64,000 bases of DNA from Neotamlana laminarinivorans. GTDB lineage: Bacteria > Bacteroidota > Bacteroidia > Flavobacteriales > Flavobacteriaceae. Position 1 is the first letter of the stretch. Every line of letters begins with the position of its first letter. Below are positions 1 through 7,844 of the stretch, piece after piece. Location: assembly GCF_020523925.1 (NCBI RefSeq), contig NZ_JAJAPW010000001.1:248001-312000 (forward strand). The letters are read 5' to 3'. The notes beneath the pieces were generated by a model. That model had not been told where the DNA came from. It saw only the letters and a program-made list of their open reading frames with translations, and did not search any database. Made by a program: the position numbers and the translations under genes.

Positions 1-195
1 TCCTTTTAAAAGCATTTCGCTAAACAGTAGGGGGTTTGTTAAAAATAACTGGTCTATACCATCCTTTTTAGCATCTATAGTTACTTGCCTAGAAATTTCT
101 TCAAGACAAATATATTTCCTTTTAATAAGTTCGTTTACAATACTAGATTTTCCAGTACCAGGTCCACCTGTAATTACAATTTTTTTGGTTTTCAA
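1..195 (-). CDS. P-loop NTPase (AAA_28-like ATPase), 5' part only
   Basis: This is the first 65 codons of a minus-strand gene cut by the left edge of the window. The protein opens with a short beta strand and a Walker A motif (GGPGTGKS, about residues 10-17), as in the small predicted ATPases of the AAA_28 / NadR-kinase-like group. The best start is TTG at 193-195, because an in-frame stop lies about 35 bases upstream and there is no ATG between. Small ATPases of this kind commonly sit beside DUF493 and DUF4290 genes in flavobacteria. The substrate is unknown, and the downstream catalytic part is not in the window. Confidence 0.72.
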   Translation of the reverse strand, partial: MKTKKIVITGGPGTGKSSIVNELIKRKYICLEEISRQVTIDAKKDGIDQLFLTNPLLFSEMLLKG

Positions 196-257
196 TTCAA
201 AATATTTTTGGTAAAAATCGTAATAAAAGAGCTATAAAAAAAATGGAAACAAAACTC

Positions 258-265
258 TATATTTG
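258..265 (+). promoter_or_regulatory. -7 promoter box for the DUF493 gene
   Basis: TATATTTG matches the Bacteroidota -7 consensus TAnnTTTG exactly. It lies 18 bases before the ATG of the DUF493 gene, giving a leader of about 15 bases. No good -33 TTTG is visible. A TTG inside this box could be misread as a start codon, so the ATG at 284 is preferred. Confidence 0.5.
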
Positions 266-283
266 CAACTTATAAAAATAACT

Positions 284-577
284 ATGGACGCATCATCTAA
301 TTCTGAAGCATTTTACGAAAAATTAAAATCTCAATTACACGAAACAACAAGCTGGCCTGCAGAGTATTTGTACAAGTTTATCGTTAAAACAGACTCAAAA
401 AAAATAGCTTTGGTAGAACGTATTTTCGATAATATGGGAGCTGTAATTAACACTGTAGAGTCTAAAAACGGTAAGTATACTAGTATATCTATAAATTTAT
501 TGATGCGAAATCCTGATGCTGTTATAGAAAAATACAAAGAAGTAGCAGAAAAAGTAGAAGGCGTAATAAGTCTTTAG
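284..577 (+). CDS. DUF493 family protein (YbeD-like)
   Basis: A 97-residue soluble protein of the DUF493/YbeD family, a small alpha/beta fold resembling the regulatory ACT/PII-like ferredoxin folds. The family shows in the N-terminal stretch with FYEKLKSQL, the central VERIFDNMG and the C-terminal strand ending in a GVISL-type tail. The ATG at 284 is chosen because the in-frame TTG at 263 falls inside the promoter box. Its function is not established in Bacteroidota. It begins a same-strand run with the DUF4290 gene and murA. The minus-strand reading frame over the same bases is a shadow. Confidence 0.82.
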   Translation: MDASSNSEAFYEKLKSQLHETTSWPAEYLYKFIVKTDSKKIALVERIFDNMGAVINTVESKNGKYTSISINLLMRNPDAVIEKYKEVAEKVEGVISL

Positions 578-642
578 TTTTTTTTCGTATTTTGCGAATG
601 CATAAATACTACATGCAAAAATTTTAAAACTTCACATTTATT

Positions 643-1281
643 TTGATTGATAACTTAGAATACAATACCGAACGCGAGCATTTAATTATTCCAGAATATG
701 GACGACATATGCAAAAAATGATTAACCATGCTAAAGCGATTGAAGATAGAGAAGAACGTAACAAAATAGCCAAATCTATTATAGCCGTAATGGGTAATAT
801 ACAACCACATTTACGTGATGTTGCCGATTTTCAGCACAAATTATGGGACCAACTATTTATAATGTCTAATTTTGAATTAGATGTAGATTCACCTTACGAA
901 AAACCAACAAAAGAACTTTTCGAGGAGCGCCCAGAACCTTTAAAGTACCCACAAAATCACCCTAAATATCGTTTTTACGGAAATAATATTAAAACGATGA
1001 TAGACGTAGCAAATACATGGGAAGAGGGCGATTTAAAAGAAGCATTAGTTTATACTATTGCTAATCATATGAAAAAATGCTTCTTGAATTGGAACAAAGA
1101 CACCGTTGAAGATGATGTAATTTATGATCATTTATACGAGTTATCTGGTGGAAAAATAAACCTGAAAAATTCTGATGAAGATTTAACAGATTCCTCTAGC
1201 CTAATGCGAAATAAGGGTAAATTCTCGAACAACAAAAAAACACACCACAAAAAAAATAACAGACAAAGAAAACGTTACTAA
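643..1281 (+). CDS. DUF4290 domain-containing protein
   Basis: A 212-residue protein of the Bacteroidota-specific DUF4290 family. The first 170 residues are mostly helical and hold the conserved start (NLEYNTER, then IIPEYGRHMQKM). The last 35 residues are very rich in Lys, Asn and Arg and are probably a disordered, basic and possibly nucleic-acid-binding tail. Translation most likely begins at the TTG at 643, since conserved family sequence starts right there and no ATG lies upstream in frame. The gene ends 5 bases before murA, so the two are almost certainly co-transcribed. The biochemical role is unknown. Confidence 0.85.
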   Translation: MIDNLEYNTEREHLIIPEYGRHMQKMINHAKAIEDREERNKIAKSIIAVMGNIQPHLRDVADFQHKLWDQLFIMSNFELDVDSPYEKPTKELFEERPEPLKYPQNHPKYRFYGNNIKTMIDVANTWEEGDLKEALVYTIANHMKKCFLNWNKDTVEDDVIYDHLYELSGGKINLKNSDEDLTDSSSLMRNKGKFSNNKKTHHKKNNRQRKRY

Positions 1282-1286
1282 ACTTT

Positions 1287-2597
1287 ATGGGAACATTTAA
1301 AATTGAAGGCGGCCACCAATTAAAAGGAAGCATTCAACCACAAGGTGCAAAAAATGAAGCTTTACAAATATTATGCGCTGTTTTACTTACACCAGAAAAA
1401 GTAACCATTAATAATATACCCGATATTGTTGATGTAAATAAGCTTATTAAACTTCTAGAAAAACTTGGTGTTAAAATAGAAAAGCTAAGTAGAAGCACTT
1501 ACACATTTCAAGCTAACGAAGTAAATTTAGAATATTTAGAGTCTGACCAATTTAAAATTGATGGTCGTGGTTTACGCGGTTCAATCATGATTGTTGGCCC
1601 TTTACTGGCGCGTTTTGGTAAAGGTTATATACCTAAACCAGGTGGAGACAAAATAGGTCGTCGCCGTTTAGATACTCATTTTGAAGGCTTAATAAAATTA
1701 GGTGCTAAATTTGGATACAGCAAGGAAGAACAGTTTTACGGTGTAGAAGCCGATAAACTAAAAGGTGCTTATATGTTACTTGAAGAAGCTTCGGTAACAG
1801 GTACAGCAAACATTGTTATGGCAGCGGTTTTAGCCGAAGGACAAACAACTATTTATAATGCGGCCTGCGAACCATATTTACAGCAACTTTGTAAAATGCT
1901 AAATCGTATGGGAGCTAAAATTAGTGGAGTTGGCTCTAATATGCTAATTATTGATGGTGTTGAAACACTTGGAGGTACAGAGCATACAATGCTGCCAGAT
2001 ATGATTGAAATTGGTAGCTGGATAGGTTTAGCTGCAATGACAAAAAGCGAACTTACCATTACTAATGTAAGCTGGAACGATTTAGGAATAATTCCTTCTG
2101 TATTTAGAAAATTAGGAATAACTGTAGAAAAGCAAGGAGACGATATTTTTATACCAGCACACACTGATGGTTACGAAATTCAGAATTTTATTGATGGTTC
2201 TATATTAACCATTGCAGATGCGCCTTGGCCTGGGTTTACACCAGATTTATTAAGTATTATTTTAGTTGTTGCAACACAAGCACGAGGAAGTGTACTTATA
2301 CATCAAAAAATGTTTGAAAGCCGATTGTTTTTTGTTGATAAATTAATAGATATGGGGGCTAAAATTATACTTTGCGACCCACATAGAGCTACAGTTATTG
2401 GTCATGATTTTAAATCGACTTTAAAGGCAACAAAAATGACTTCGCCCGATATTCGTGCTGGTGTATCACTTTTAATAGCTGCTTTATCAGCAAAAGGAAC
2501 ATCAACAATTATGAATATTGAACAAATTGATAGAGGTTACGAGAATATAGACGAACGTTTACGAGCTATTGGTGCTAAAATTGAACGTTTAGATTAA
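1287..2597 (+). CDS. murA: UDP-N-acetylglucosamine 1-carboxyvinyltransferase
   Basis: MurA catalyses the first committed step of peptidoglycan synthesis in the cytoplasm, transferring enolpyruvate from PEP to UDP-GlcNAc. The 436-residue length and two-domain EPSP-synthase fold fit the family: KNEALQIL near residues 22-29, LLARFGKG near 106-113 and SPDIRAG near the C-terminus. The PEP-site loop reads PGGDKIGRR, so Asp121 stands where most bacteria have the catalytic Cys (Cys115 of E. coli), which is the residue attacked by fosfomycin. It follows the DUF4290 gene by 5 bases and is followed by a clear terminator hairpin. Confidence 0.97.
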   Translation: MGTFKIEGGHQLKGSIQPQGAKNEALQILCAVLLTPEKVTINNIPDIVDVNKLIKLLEKLGVKIEKLSRSTYTFQANEVNLEYLESDQFKIDGRGLRGSIMIVGPLLARFGKGYIPKPGGDKIGRRRLDTHFEGLIKLGAKFGYSKEEQFYGVEADKLKGAYMLLEEASVTGTANIVMAAVLAEGQTTIYNAACEPYLQQLCKMLNRMGAKISGVGSNMLIIDGVETLGGTEHTMLPDMIEIGSWIGLAAMTKSELTITNVSWNDLGIIPSVFRKLGITVEKQGDDIFIPAHTDGYEIQNFIDGSILTIADAPWPGFTPDLLSIILVVATQARGSVLIHQKMFESRLFFVDKLIDMGAKIILCDPHRATVIGHDFKSTLKATKMTSPDIRAGVSLLIAALSAKGTSTIMNIEQIDRGYENIDERLRAIGAKIERLD

Positions 2598-2620
2598 ACT
2601 AAGACATATTTTATCAAAAA

Positions 2621-2654
2621 AATCCTGAAAACTTAATGCTTTCAGGATTTTTTT
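2621..2654. terminator. Bidirectional rho-independent terminator after murA
   Basis: Ten-base perfect inverted repeat (AATCCTGAAA at 2621-2630 and its complement at 2640-2649) with a 9-base loop. It is followed by T residues on the plus strand and preceded by A residues that serve the minus strand. It lies between the convergent murA and lipoprotein genes and can end both transcripts. Confidence 0.85.
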
Positions 2655-2679
2655 ATTGATAATTTGTAAGTGGAGCCTA

Positions 2680-3291
2680 TTAGTTATCGTTGTTTATAGA
2701 TTCTATATCACTATATTCAATATCAAACTCTACATCTATAATTTTCCCGTTTGTAATACTAACTTCCCTGTAATCTTCATCGCTGTAAGTAGTAAAATTG
2801 AAGGTCCCAGAAAATGTGTTATTAGTTGTACTGTAAGATGTAATTTTAAAAATACCTGTTCCACTTTCGGGGTTAGAAATACCTGCGTAATTAATATCTT
2901 CAGATAAGATATCTCCATACCAATAAACACCAAAAAAACCACCTAAGTTATTTTCATCAATAGGATTTATTCTATAATGTTCAGAATAAGTGGTTCCCTC
3001 AGCAAAATTATTAAAGTCGCTACCATAAGCAAATAAAGCTAAAGTGTGAATATCTTTAAGTACATCAGTAAGTTCGTCTATATTTGTAAAGGTCATTGAA
3101 AGTCCATATGAGTTATCTTGATAAATAGTAAATTGGGCACTACCCAAAACACTTATAAAATTTGAGCCATCTATATTTGCTTCAGCTACAACAGGTTCAT
3201 TTAGTTTTGTTGTATCTTCTATTATATCTTGAATACAACTATTTAATAAGGTTATAATTAACGGAACAAATCTTAAATATAATTTTTTCAT
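2680..3291 (-). CDS. Hypothetical lipoprotein (DUF6252-like)
   Basis: A 203-residue secreted protein with a type II signal peptide: a hydrophobic stretch ending in LLNSC, with Cys18 as the likely lipidated residue. The mature part is predicted to be all-beta and acidic. It ends in a motif of the form VSITNGKI, shared with the C-terminal VSITDGEF of the neighbouring lipoprotein at 3305-3793, so the two look like diverged members of one family. The overall pattern resembles small Bacteroidota lipoproteins annotated as DUF6252, but I cannot confirm that. The function is unknown. The spacing of 13 bases to the upstream gene suggests an operon. Confidence 0.7.
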   Translation of the reverse strand: MKKLYLRFVPLIITLLNSCIQDIIEDTTKLNEPVVAEANIDGSNFISVLGSAQFTIYQDNSYGLSMTFTNIDELTDVLKDIHTLALFAYGSDFNNFAEGTTYSEHYRINPIDENNLGGFFGVYWYGDILSEDINYAGISNPESGTGIFKITSYSTTNNTFSGTFNFTTYSDEDYREVSITNGKIIDVEFDIEYSDIESINNDN

Positions 3292-3304
3292 GTTTCTGAT
3301 AATT

Positions 3305-3793
3305 TTAATATTTAATTATACTTGTTACAGAGAATTCTCCGTCTGTTATGCTTACTGAACCATCACCTATGCCTTCATAATCGGCGATTACATCAAAGTT
3401 TCCAACAGCAGAATTGCTATCGTAATAGGATAGTGTAATAGTACCAGATCCGTATTCGTAGCCAGCAGTGTAATATTCATCTGTAGCTGTTGAAACAGTA
3501 ATACTTGTTGTATTTACTTCGTTGGTTATGCTTTCTAGATTGTAAGTAGTGCCTTCTACAGGATTATAAATGGTGATATTTACAAACTCGTCGGTTCCCA
3601 AAATCATACCTGTAATAGCTAAAGTGTTTACAGCATAAGCACCTGCTGTATAAGTTGCATTAAACGAATTGTTGCTAATATCACATGTTAAATAATCCCC
3701 ATCTGGGTTAAGGTTGTCTGGGTTATTGCTACTACAATTAAAAAGAGAGGTAGAAATTAATAAGATGATGATTTGATTAGTTAAAGCTTTCAT
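3305..3793 (-). CDS. Hypothetical lipoprotein (DUF6252-like)
   Basis: A 162-residue protein with a lipoprotein signal peptide: Lys near the N-terminus, a hydrophobic core with IILLIST, and the lipobox LFNC with Cys20. The mature chain is rich in Thr, Ser, Tyr and Asn with alternating beta-strand patterns and no recognisable enzymatic motif. It is the first gene of a two-gene run with 2680-3291 and shares that protein's C-terminal VSIT[ND]G signature. Residues after the Cys (SSNN) do not match the acidic lipoprotein-export signal, so surface exposure is not indicated. Function unknown. Confidence 0.7.
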   Translation of the reverse strand: MKALTNQIIILLISTSLFNCSSNNPDNLNPDGDYLTCDISNNSFNATYTAGAYAVNTLAITGMILGTDEFVNITIYNPVEGTTYNLESITNEVNTTSITVSTATDEYYTAGYEYGSGTITLSYYDSNSAVGNFDVIADYEGIGDGSVSITDGEFSVTSIIKY

Positions 3794-3890
3794 ATTGATT
3801 TTGTTTTAAGCTCTTAGGAGTTTTCAAAATTAATATGGGTTTTTAGTATAATCAATACGGATTTTCACGGATTTTTATCAGAAATAAAAT

Positions 3891-3919
3891 AAAAAAGCCA
3901 CTAATTTAGTGGCTTTTTT
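3891..3919 (-). terminator. Rho-independent terminator of the outer-membrane barrel gene
   Basis: Perfect 13-base inverted repeat (AAAAAAGCCACTA at 3891-3903, complement at 3907-3919) with a tiny loop. It lies 24 bases past the stop of the minus-strand gene at 3943, and the arms supply the T-tract in either direction. It separates that gene from the lipoprotein pair. Confidence 0.85.
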
Positions 3920-3942
3920 ATTTTTGTTATTTAGCTATAAAA

Positions 3943-4812
3943 TTAAGCTTTATCTTTTCTAGACTTAAAAACATAGGTTATACCAAAGTTAATACCAAAT
4001 GATGAGTAAGGTACTTTTTGAGATAGTTCTTTTGATGAGTCTGTGTTTGTATTAGATAATTCATCTACATACGTTGTTCGTTTATTAACCCCATCTGGTA
4101 AATTATCTATAGTATAATAACCTTCCGCTGCTAGTGTACCATCTTCTAAATAGATGTTAGTGTTAAACTCTTGAATTTCAGAATAATTGCGTTTTAAACT
4201 TATTCCGTAATATTCTGCTTCTGCAAATAGACTGAAATTAGAATTTTTAATATCGTATTTATAACCAAGTGCACCTACAAAACCAAGAGGAAAGTGGCCA
4301 TGGAAGTTTTCTTTATAATTGGTAACCGAGTATGAATCTTCAGGTAAACCTAGTGCAGCAGCTTCATCATCTGAAAAAACAGATTTTTGATAAACAACAG
4401 CTTCAGTTTTTCCTCCAATTTTAACTAAAGCTCCAAAACGCCCGTATATATTGTTGGTGAATTTATAGACTACAGCTAATGATGCGCCAAATGCACGTGC
4501 TCGTGCTATGGCATCAACCTCTGTGTCTGGTAATGATACACTACTTACAGTTTGGTCTGCACCATGTAAATAACCTAATGAAAGATCGGCACCAAATGTA
4601 TCATTAAAAAAGTAAGTTCCTCTAATTTGTATGTTGGAGCCTTCACCATAGCTACCGTAGCTGTTAGAAGTTTCGGAAATTGTTATTTCTTCACCAAGTT
4701 TCATTCCAGCACTGCTTATAGCTGTACCACCACTTACCGAAATTTGGAATTGAGCATGTGATAATAGTGCACATGCCACAGATAAGGTTAATGTTAAAAA
4801 TTTAGTTTTCAT
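3943..4812 (-). CDS. Outer-membrane beta-barrel protein
   Basis: A 289-residue exported protein: a signal peptide (MKTKFLTLTLSVACALLSHA, cleavage after HA), then alternating strands rich in Gly, Tyr and Phe (for example RGTYFFNDTFGADLSLGYLHG) that end in an aromatic C-terminal strand (GINFGITYVFKS). This is the layout of an eight- to ten-strand porin-like or OmpA-type barrel (PF13505/PF13568 style). The start was moved to the ATG at 4810-4812, because residues encoded upstream of it would spoil the signal peptide. It has its own promoter and terminator, so it is monocistronic. Ligand and role are unknown. Confidence 0.8.
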   Translation of the reverse strand: MKTKFLTLTLSVACALLSHAQFQISVSGGTAISSAGMKLGEEITISETSNSYGSYGEGSNIQIRGTYFFNDTFGADLSLGYLHGADQTVSSVSLPDTEVDAIARARAFGASLAVVYKFTNNIYGRFGALVKIGGKTEAVVYQKSVFSDDEAAALGLPEDSYSVTNYKENFHGHFPLGFVGALGYKYDIKNSNFSLFAEAEYYGISLKRNYSEIQEFNTNIYLEDGTLAAEGYYTIDNLPDGVNKRTTYVDELSNTNTDSSKELSQKVPYSSFGINFGITYVFKSRKDKA

Positions 4813-4851
4813 GTTATAATGTTTATTGGTTTTATTCAATTAATAAGCTGA

Positions 4852-4859
4852 CAAATATA
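4852..4859 (-). promoter_or_regulatory. -7 promoter box for the barrel protein gene
   Basis: On the minus strand these bases read TATATTTG, a perfect TAnnTTTG box, 40 bases before the chosen ATG at 4812. No clear -33 TTTG is visible at the expected distance. Confidence 0.5.
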
Positions 4860-4909
4860 TATCGATGTTTACTTATTTTAGAATAAAGAATGTTAAAAAC
4901 TAAATATTT

Positions 4910-6214
4910 TTAATTTAAAGCTGATTTATAGGTTTGTAAACAGCGTTCACGAGCGGCTTTGTGTTCTACTATTGGTTTAGGATAAGTTAATTCTTGATAT
5001 TCTGGAACCCATTTTTTTATATACTCATGATTTTTATCGAATTTTTGAATTTGAGTAGTTGGATTAAAAATTCTAAAATAGGGTGCTGCATCTACCCCAG
5101 AACCAGAAACCCATTGCCAATTTCCTATATTACTGGCTAGTTCATAATCATGTAATTTCTCTGCAAAATAGGCTTCACCCCAGCGCCAATCTATTAACAA
5201 GTGTTTACATAAAAAGCTACCTACAAGCATGCGCACACGGTTATGCATATAGCCTGTTTCGTTAAGTTCGCGCATGCCTGCATCTACTAGCGGATAACCT
5301 GTTTTACCTTCACACCAAGCTTTAAATTCGGTTTCGTTATTTCGCCATTTAATGTTATCGTATTTTGGTTTAAAAGCTTTGGTTACAGTTTCTGGGAAAT
5401 GCCATAATATCTGCATGAAAAATTCTCGCCATATAAGCTCTTGCCAGAATATCTCGTTTTTTTCTGCAATAGCCTTTTTTACCATTTTGCGCACACTTAC
5501 TGTACCAAAACGTAAGTGCGGACCTAAATGTGAAGTGCCATTTTTTGCAGGAAAGTTTCTAGTATCTTCGTAATTAGCTATTAAAGTTGGTGTAACATCA
5601 TAATCTGAAATATTTTGGCCGGAGGTTATAAAGCCAATATCTTGTAATGTTACATTAGGTAATCGTGTGTGTTCTATTAAATTGTGTAAAACTGAGTTTG
5701 TGTAAAAAATTTTTAAGCTATTACTATCAAAGGTTTTTTTCCAAAGTTTCATATATGGTGTATACACTACATACGGATTACCATCTGCCTTTACAATCTC
5801 ATTTTTTTCAAAAATAACCTGATCTTTAAATGTTTTAAACGAGATGTTATTATCGTTTAAAAGCTTTTTAATTTCTTCATCTCTTTGTAATGCATAAGGT
5901 TCATAATCGTGGTTTGTGTAAACAGTATTTACATTATATTCATTTATAATTTCTTTGTAAACCTCAATGGGTGTACCTGAGTATATCGCTAAACTGCTGT
6001 TGTGCTCCTTTTGCAGTGTTTTTCGCATGCTTTGAAGGGTGTTAAATATAAAATTTACCCTAGCGTCATTTTTTGGTAATTTTTCTAGAATTTCCTTGTC
6101 GAAAATAAAAATGGGAAGTACTGGGTAATCTGCATTTAAAGCTTCATAAAACCCAATGTTGTCATCTAAACGTAAATCGCGACGAAACCAAAATATGTTT
6201 ATTTCTTTATTCAT
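4910..6214 (-). CDS. phr: Class I CPD photolyase-type deoxyribodipyrimidine photolyase
   Basis: A 434-residue flavoprotein that would use blue light to split UV-induced cyclobutane pyrimidine dimers. The N-terminal antenna-binding Rossmann domain starts with FWFRRDLRLDDN. The FAD-binding helical domain shows LGPHLRFGTVS, WRWGEAYF and the flavin-site segment SNIGNWQWVSGSG with the canonical Asn and Trp residues, followed by RIFNPTTQ. Length and motifs are those of microbial class I enzymes. Its start abuts the stop of the SRPBCC gene (TAAATG), so it is the last gene of the second photoprotection operon (9861 to 4910). No terminator is visible after it. Confidence 0.95.
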   Translation of the reverse strand: MNKEINIFWFRRDLRLDDNIGFYEALNADYPVLPIFIFDKEILEKLPKNDARVNFIFNTLQSMRKTLQKEHNSSLAIYSGTPIEVYKEIINEYNVNTVYTNHDYEPYALQRDEEIKKLLNDNNISFKTFKDQVIFEKNEIVKADGNPYVVYTPYMKLWKKTFDSNSLKIFYTNSVLHNLIEHTRLPNVTLQDIGFITSGQNISDYDVTPTLIANYEDTRNFPAKNGTSHLGPHLRFGTVSVRKMVKKAIAEKNEIFWQELIWREFFMQILWHFPETVTKAFKPKYDNIKWRNNETEFKAWCEGKTGYPLVDAGMRELNETGYMHNRVRMLVGSFLCKHLLIDWRWGEAYFAEKLHDYELASNIGNWQWVSGSGVDAAPYFRIFNPTTQIQKFDKNHEYIKKWVPEYQELTYPKPIVEHKAARERCLQTYKSALN

Positions 6215-6676
6215 TTAATAAAATCCAAAAAGTTTTTCTAATTTTTCTTTGCGATAATTAAAAATTTCTTCAAGTTTTGGCTTCACTAATATAGGATGTA
6301 CTAACTGGCCTAAAAGCCCAAAAGGAATTTTATAGTCAATTATATCTTCCATTTCTACACCGCCTTCTATTTCTTTAATAAAATGTTTGTGATGCCACAA
6401 TTGGTAAGGGCCAAAGCGCTGTTCATCTACAAAATAGTGTTTATCAATTACATGAGTTATTTCTGTAACCCATTTTGTTTTTATACCGAACACTGGTGTA
6501 ACTATGTATTGAATTATTTGTCCTGCAAACATTGGTTTATCTGCACCGGACAAAATATTAAACCCCATGTAGTCTGGAGTTATTACTTTTAAATTTTTAG
6601 GATCTGATAAAAAATCCCAGGCTGTATTTACAGAAATTGGTAAGTTTTGCTTTTTATGTAGGGTGTATATTTTCAT
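6215..6676 (-). CDS. SRPBCC family lipid/ligand-binding protein
   Basis: A 153-residue START-like (SRPBCC) protein. The family shows in the N-terminal strand and PVSVNTAW-type helix (here PISVNTAWDFLSDP), the central WVTEIT strand, and LWHHKHFI followed by a DIIDYKIPFG strand, which together form the hydrophobic cavity. There is no signal peptide, so it is cytoplasmic. Homologues often sit next to photolyase genes and are sometimes labelled cell-division inhibitor-like, without proof. Its neighbours are TspO (3-base gap) and phr (directly abutting), so translation is probably coupled. The ligand is unknown; a pigment or isoprenoid is conceivable but speculative. Confidence 0.85.
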   Translation of the reverse strand: MKIYTLHKKQNLPISVNTAWDFLSDPKNLKVITPDYMGFNILSGADKPMFAGQIIQYIVTPVFGIKTKWVTEITHVIDKHYFVDEQRFGPYQLWHHKHFIKEIEGGVEMEDIIDYKIPFGLLGQLVHPILVKPKLEEIFNYRKEKLEKLFGFY

Positions 6677-6679
6677 GTT

Positions 6680-7135
6680 TTAATTATTTATAACAATGTA
6701 GGCATTTAATGATGTGGCAATAATTAACCATACAAAATAGGGGAGTATTAGTAAGCTTTTTTGCTTTAAAACTGGATAATATTTTATAAGAAAAAATCCG
6801 ATTAAAAAAGTTAAAAGAATAATACATATTAAACCAATGAGCATTAAATGTTTATTGAAAAAAATAAAATTCCAACCTACATTTAATAGAAATTGAAAGG
6901 TAAATAATCCTAATATAGTTGTTGTTGGTATTTGTTTGTAGAGGTAAGACATGTATATAGAAAAACAAATCATTATTAATGTCCACGCAACACCAAATAC
7001 CCAACCTGGAGGCGTCCAAGGTGCTTTATTAAGGTTTAGGTACCAATCTGTTTGTGGCCCGTTATTCATTAACCAGCTACCAATACCTAGTGCGGTAAAA
7101 TTTATAATTAAGAAAATTAATATTAATTTTTTCAA
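6680..7135 (-). CDS. tspO: TspO/MBR family tryptophan-rich sensory protein
   Basis: A 151-residue integral membrane protein with five predicted helices. The family signature is clear: LNKAPWTPPGWVFG near residues 35-48, then VGWNFIFF near residue 90 and ATSLNAYIV at the end, all parts of the porphyrin-binding cavity. TspO proteins bind tetrapyrroles and, in some bacteria, tune light- and oxygen-dependent gene expression or degrade protoporphyrin. Placement within a photolyase operon fits a part in handling photosensitising porphyrins; that is inference. It lies 8 bases after the Lacal_2735 gene and 3 bases before the SRPBCC gene. Confidence 0.93.
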   Translation of the reverse strand: MKKLILIFLIINFTALGIGSWLMNNGPQTDWYLNLNKAPWTPPGWVFGVAWTLIMICFSIYMSYLYKQIPTTTILGLFTFQFLLNVGWNFIFFNKHLMLIGLICIILLTFLIGFFLIKYYPVLKQKSLLILPYFVWLIIATSLNAYIVINN

Positions 7136-7143
7136 TTTTTTAA

Positions 7144-7314
7144 TTATTTAGTTTGTAGTACTTCTATTTGTTTTGCTATCGCGTCTGCTTCAGCAAATTT
7201 ACCATCACTTTTAGATCGGTTAATAGTAGAAAGTTTATGGCTTTCTTGCATTAATTTTTTATACTTTTCCTGTAACCTTTCTATTTCCGTCTTCTTTTTA
7301 AATAGTTTAAACAT
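7144..7314 (-). CDS. Lacal_2735 family small protein
   Basis: A 56-residue protein, starting MFKLFKKKTEIERLQEKY and continuing with HKLSTINRSKSDGKFAEAD before a short C-terminal helix. This matches the small flavobacterial family named Lacal_2735. It is highly charged and predicted to be a helical hairpin or coiled coil with no signal peptide. The ATG at 7312-7314 lies 2 bases after the glutathione peroxidase stop, and the stop is 8 bases before tspO, so it is clearly part of the operon. Function unknown. Its small size makes it easy to miss in automated annotation. Confidence 0.85.
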   Translation of the reverse strand: MFKLFKKKTEIERLQEKYKKLMQESHKLSTINRSKSDGKFAEADAIAKQIEVLQTK

Positions 7315-7316
7315 AA

Positions 7317-7844
7317 TTAGTTTAAGTGTTTTGTTATTTTGTTACTTAAAGGCCTGGTAATGGAAGAAAAATAGTCGATAAGTTCGCCTTTTGGACTAAC
7401 TAAATATTTTTGAAAATTCCATTTAACCGAACTGTTAATTTTGTTGTTATTTGATTTTTTTGTTAACCAATTATACAAAGGATGCTGTTTAGTTCCTTTT
7501 ACATCTATTTTTTCAGTAATTATAAATGATACGCCATAATTTACTTGGCAAAAGGTTTTTATGTCTTGCGATTTACCTGGCTCTTGACTACCAAATTGAT
7601 TACATGGGCAACCTATTATAATTAATTTGTTTTTATATGTATTGTATAACTGTTCAAGCTCTTTATACTGCGGTGTAAAGCCACATTTAGATGCTACGTT
7701 TACAAATAGTATAAATTTACCTTTAAATTGTGATAAATCTATATCTTCGTTTGATATGGATTTAATGCTAATGTTATAAAGCGAATTTATATTATAATTT
7801 GGACTAATGTTTTTTGAACAGAACAGGGTTTTTAAACAAATCAT
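7317..7844 (-). CDS. Glutathione peroxidase family thiol peroxidase
   Basis: A 175-residue thioredoxin-fold peroxidase. Key motifs are NVASKCGFTPQ with the peroxidatic Cys54 (Cys rather than selenocysteine), the CNQFGSQEPG motif carrying the catalytic Gln, and VKWNFQKYLV carrying the catalytic Trp and Asn. Bacterial members usually reduce hydroperoxides with thioredoxin rather than glutathione. The start at 7842-7844 overlaps the SDR stop in an ATGA arrangement, so translation is coupled; reading further upstream in this frame would overlap the SDR gene needlessly. The N-terminal 25 residues are longer than usual. In this operon it would detoxify light-induced peroxides. Confidence 0.92.
   Translation of the reverse strand: MICLKTLFCSKNISPNYNINSLYNISIKSISNEDIDLSQFKGKFILFVNVASKCGFTPQYKELEQLYNTYKNKLIIIGCPCNQFGSQEPGKSQDIKTFCQVNYGVSFIITEKIDVKGTKQHPLYNWLTKKSNNNKINSSVKWNFQKYLVSPKGELIDYFSSITRPLSNKITKHLN

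Noticed and set aside
1853-2164. 103-codon minus-strand frame inside murA
   Set aside because: It is fully inside a confidently called gene, has no recognisable domain, and is a by-product of murA codon usage.
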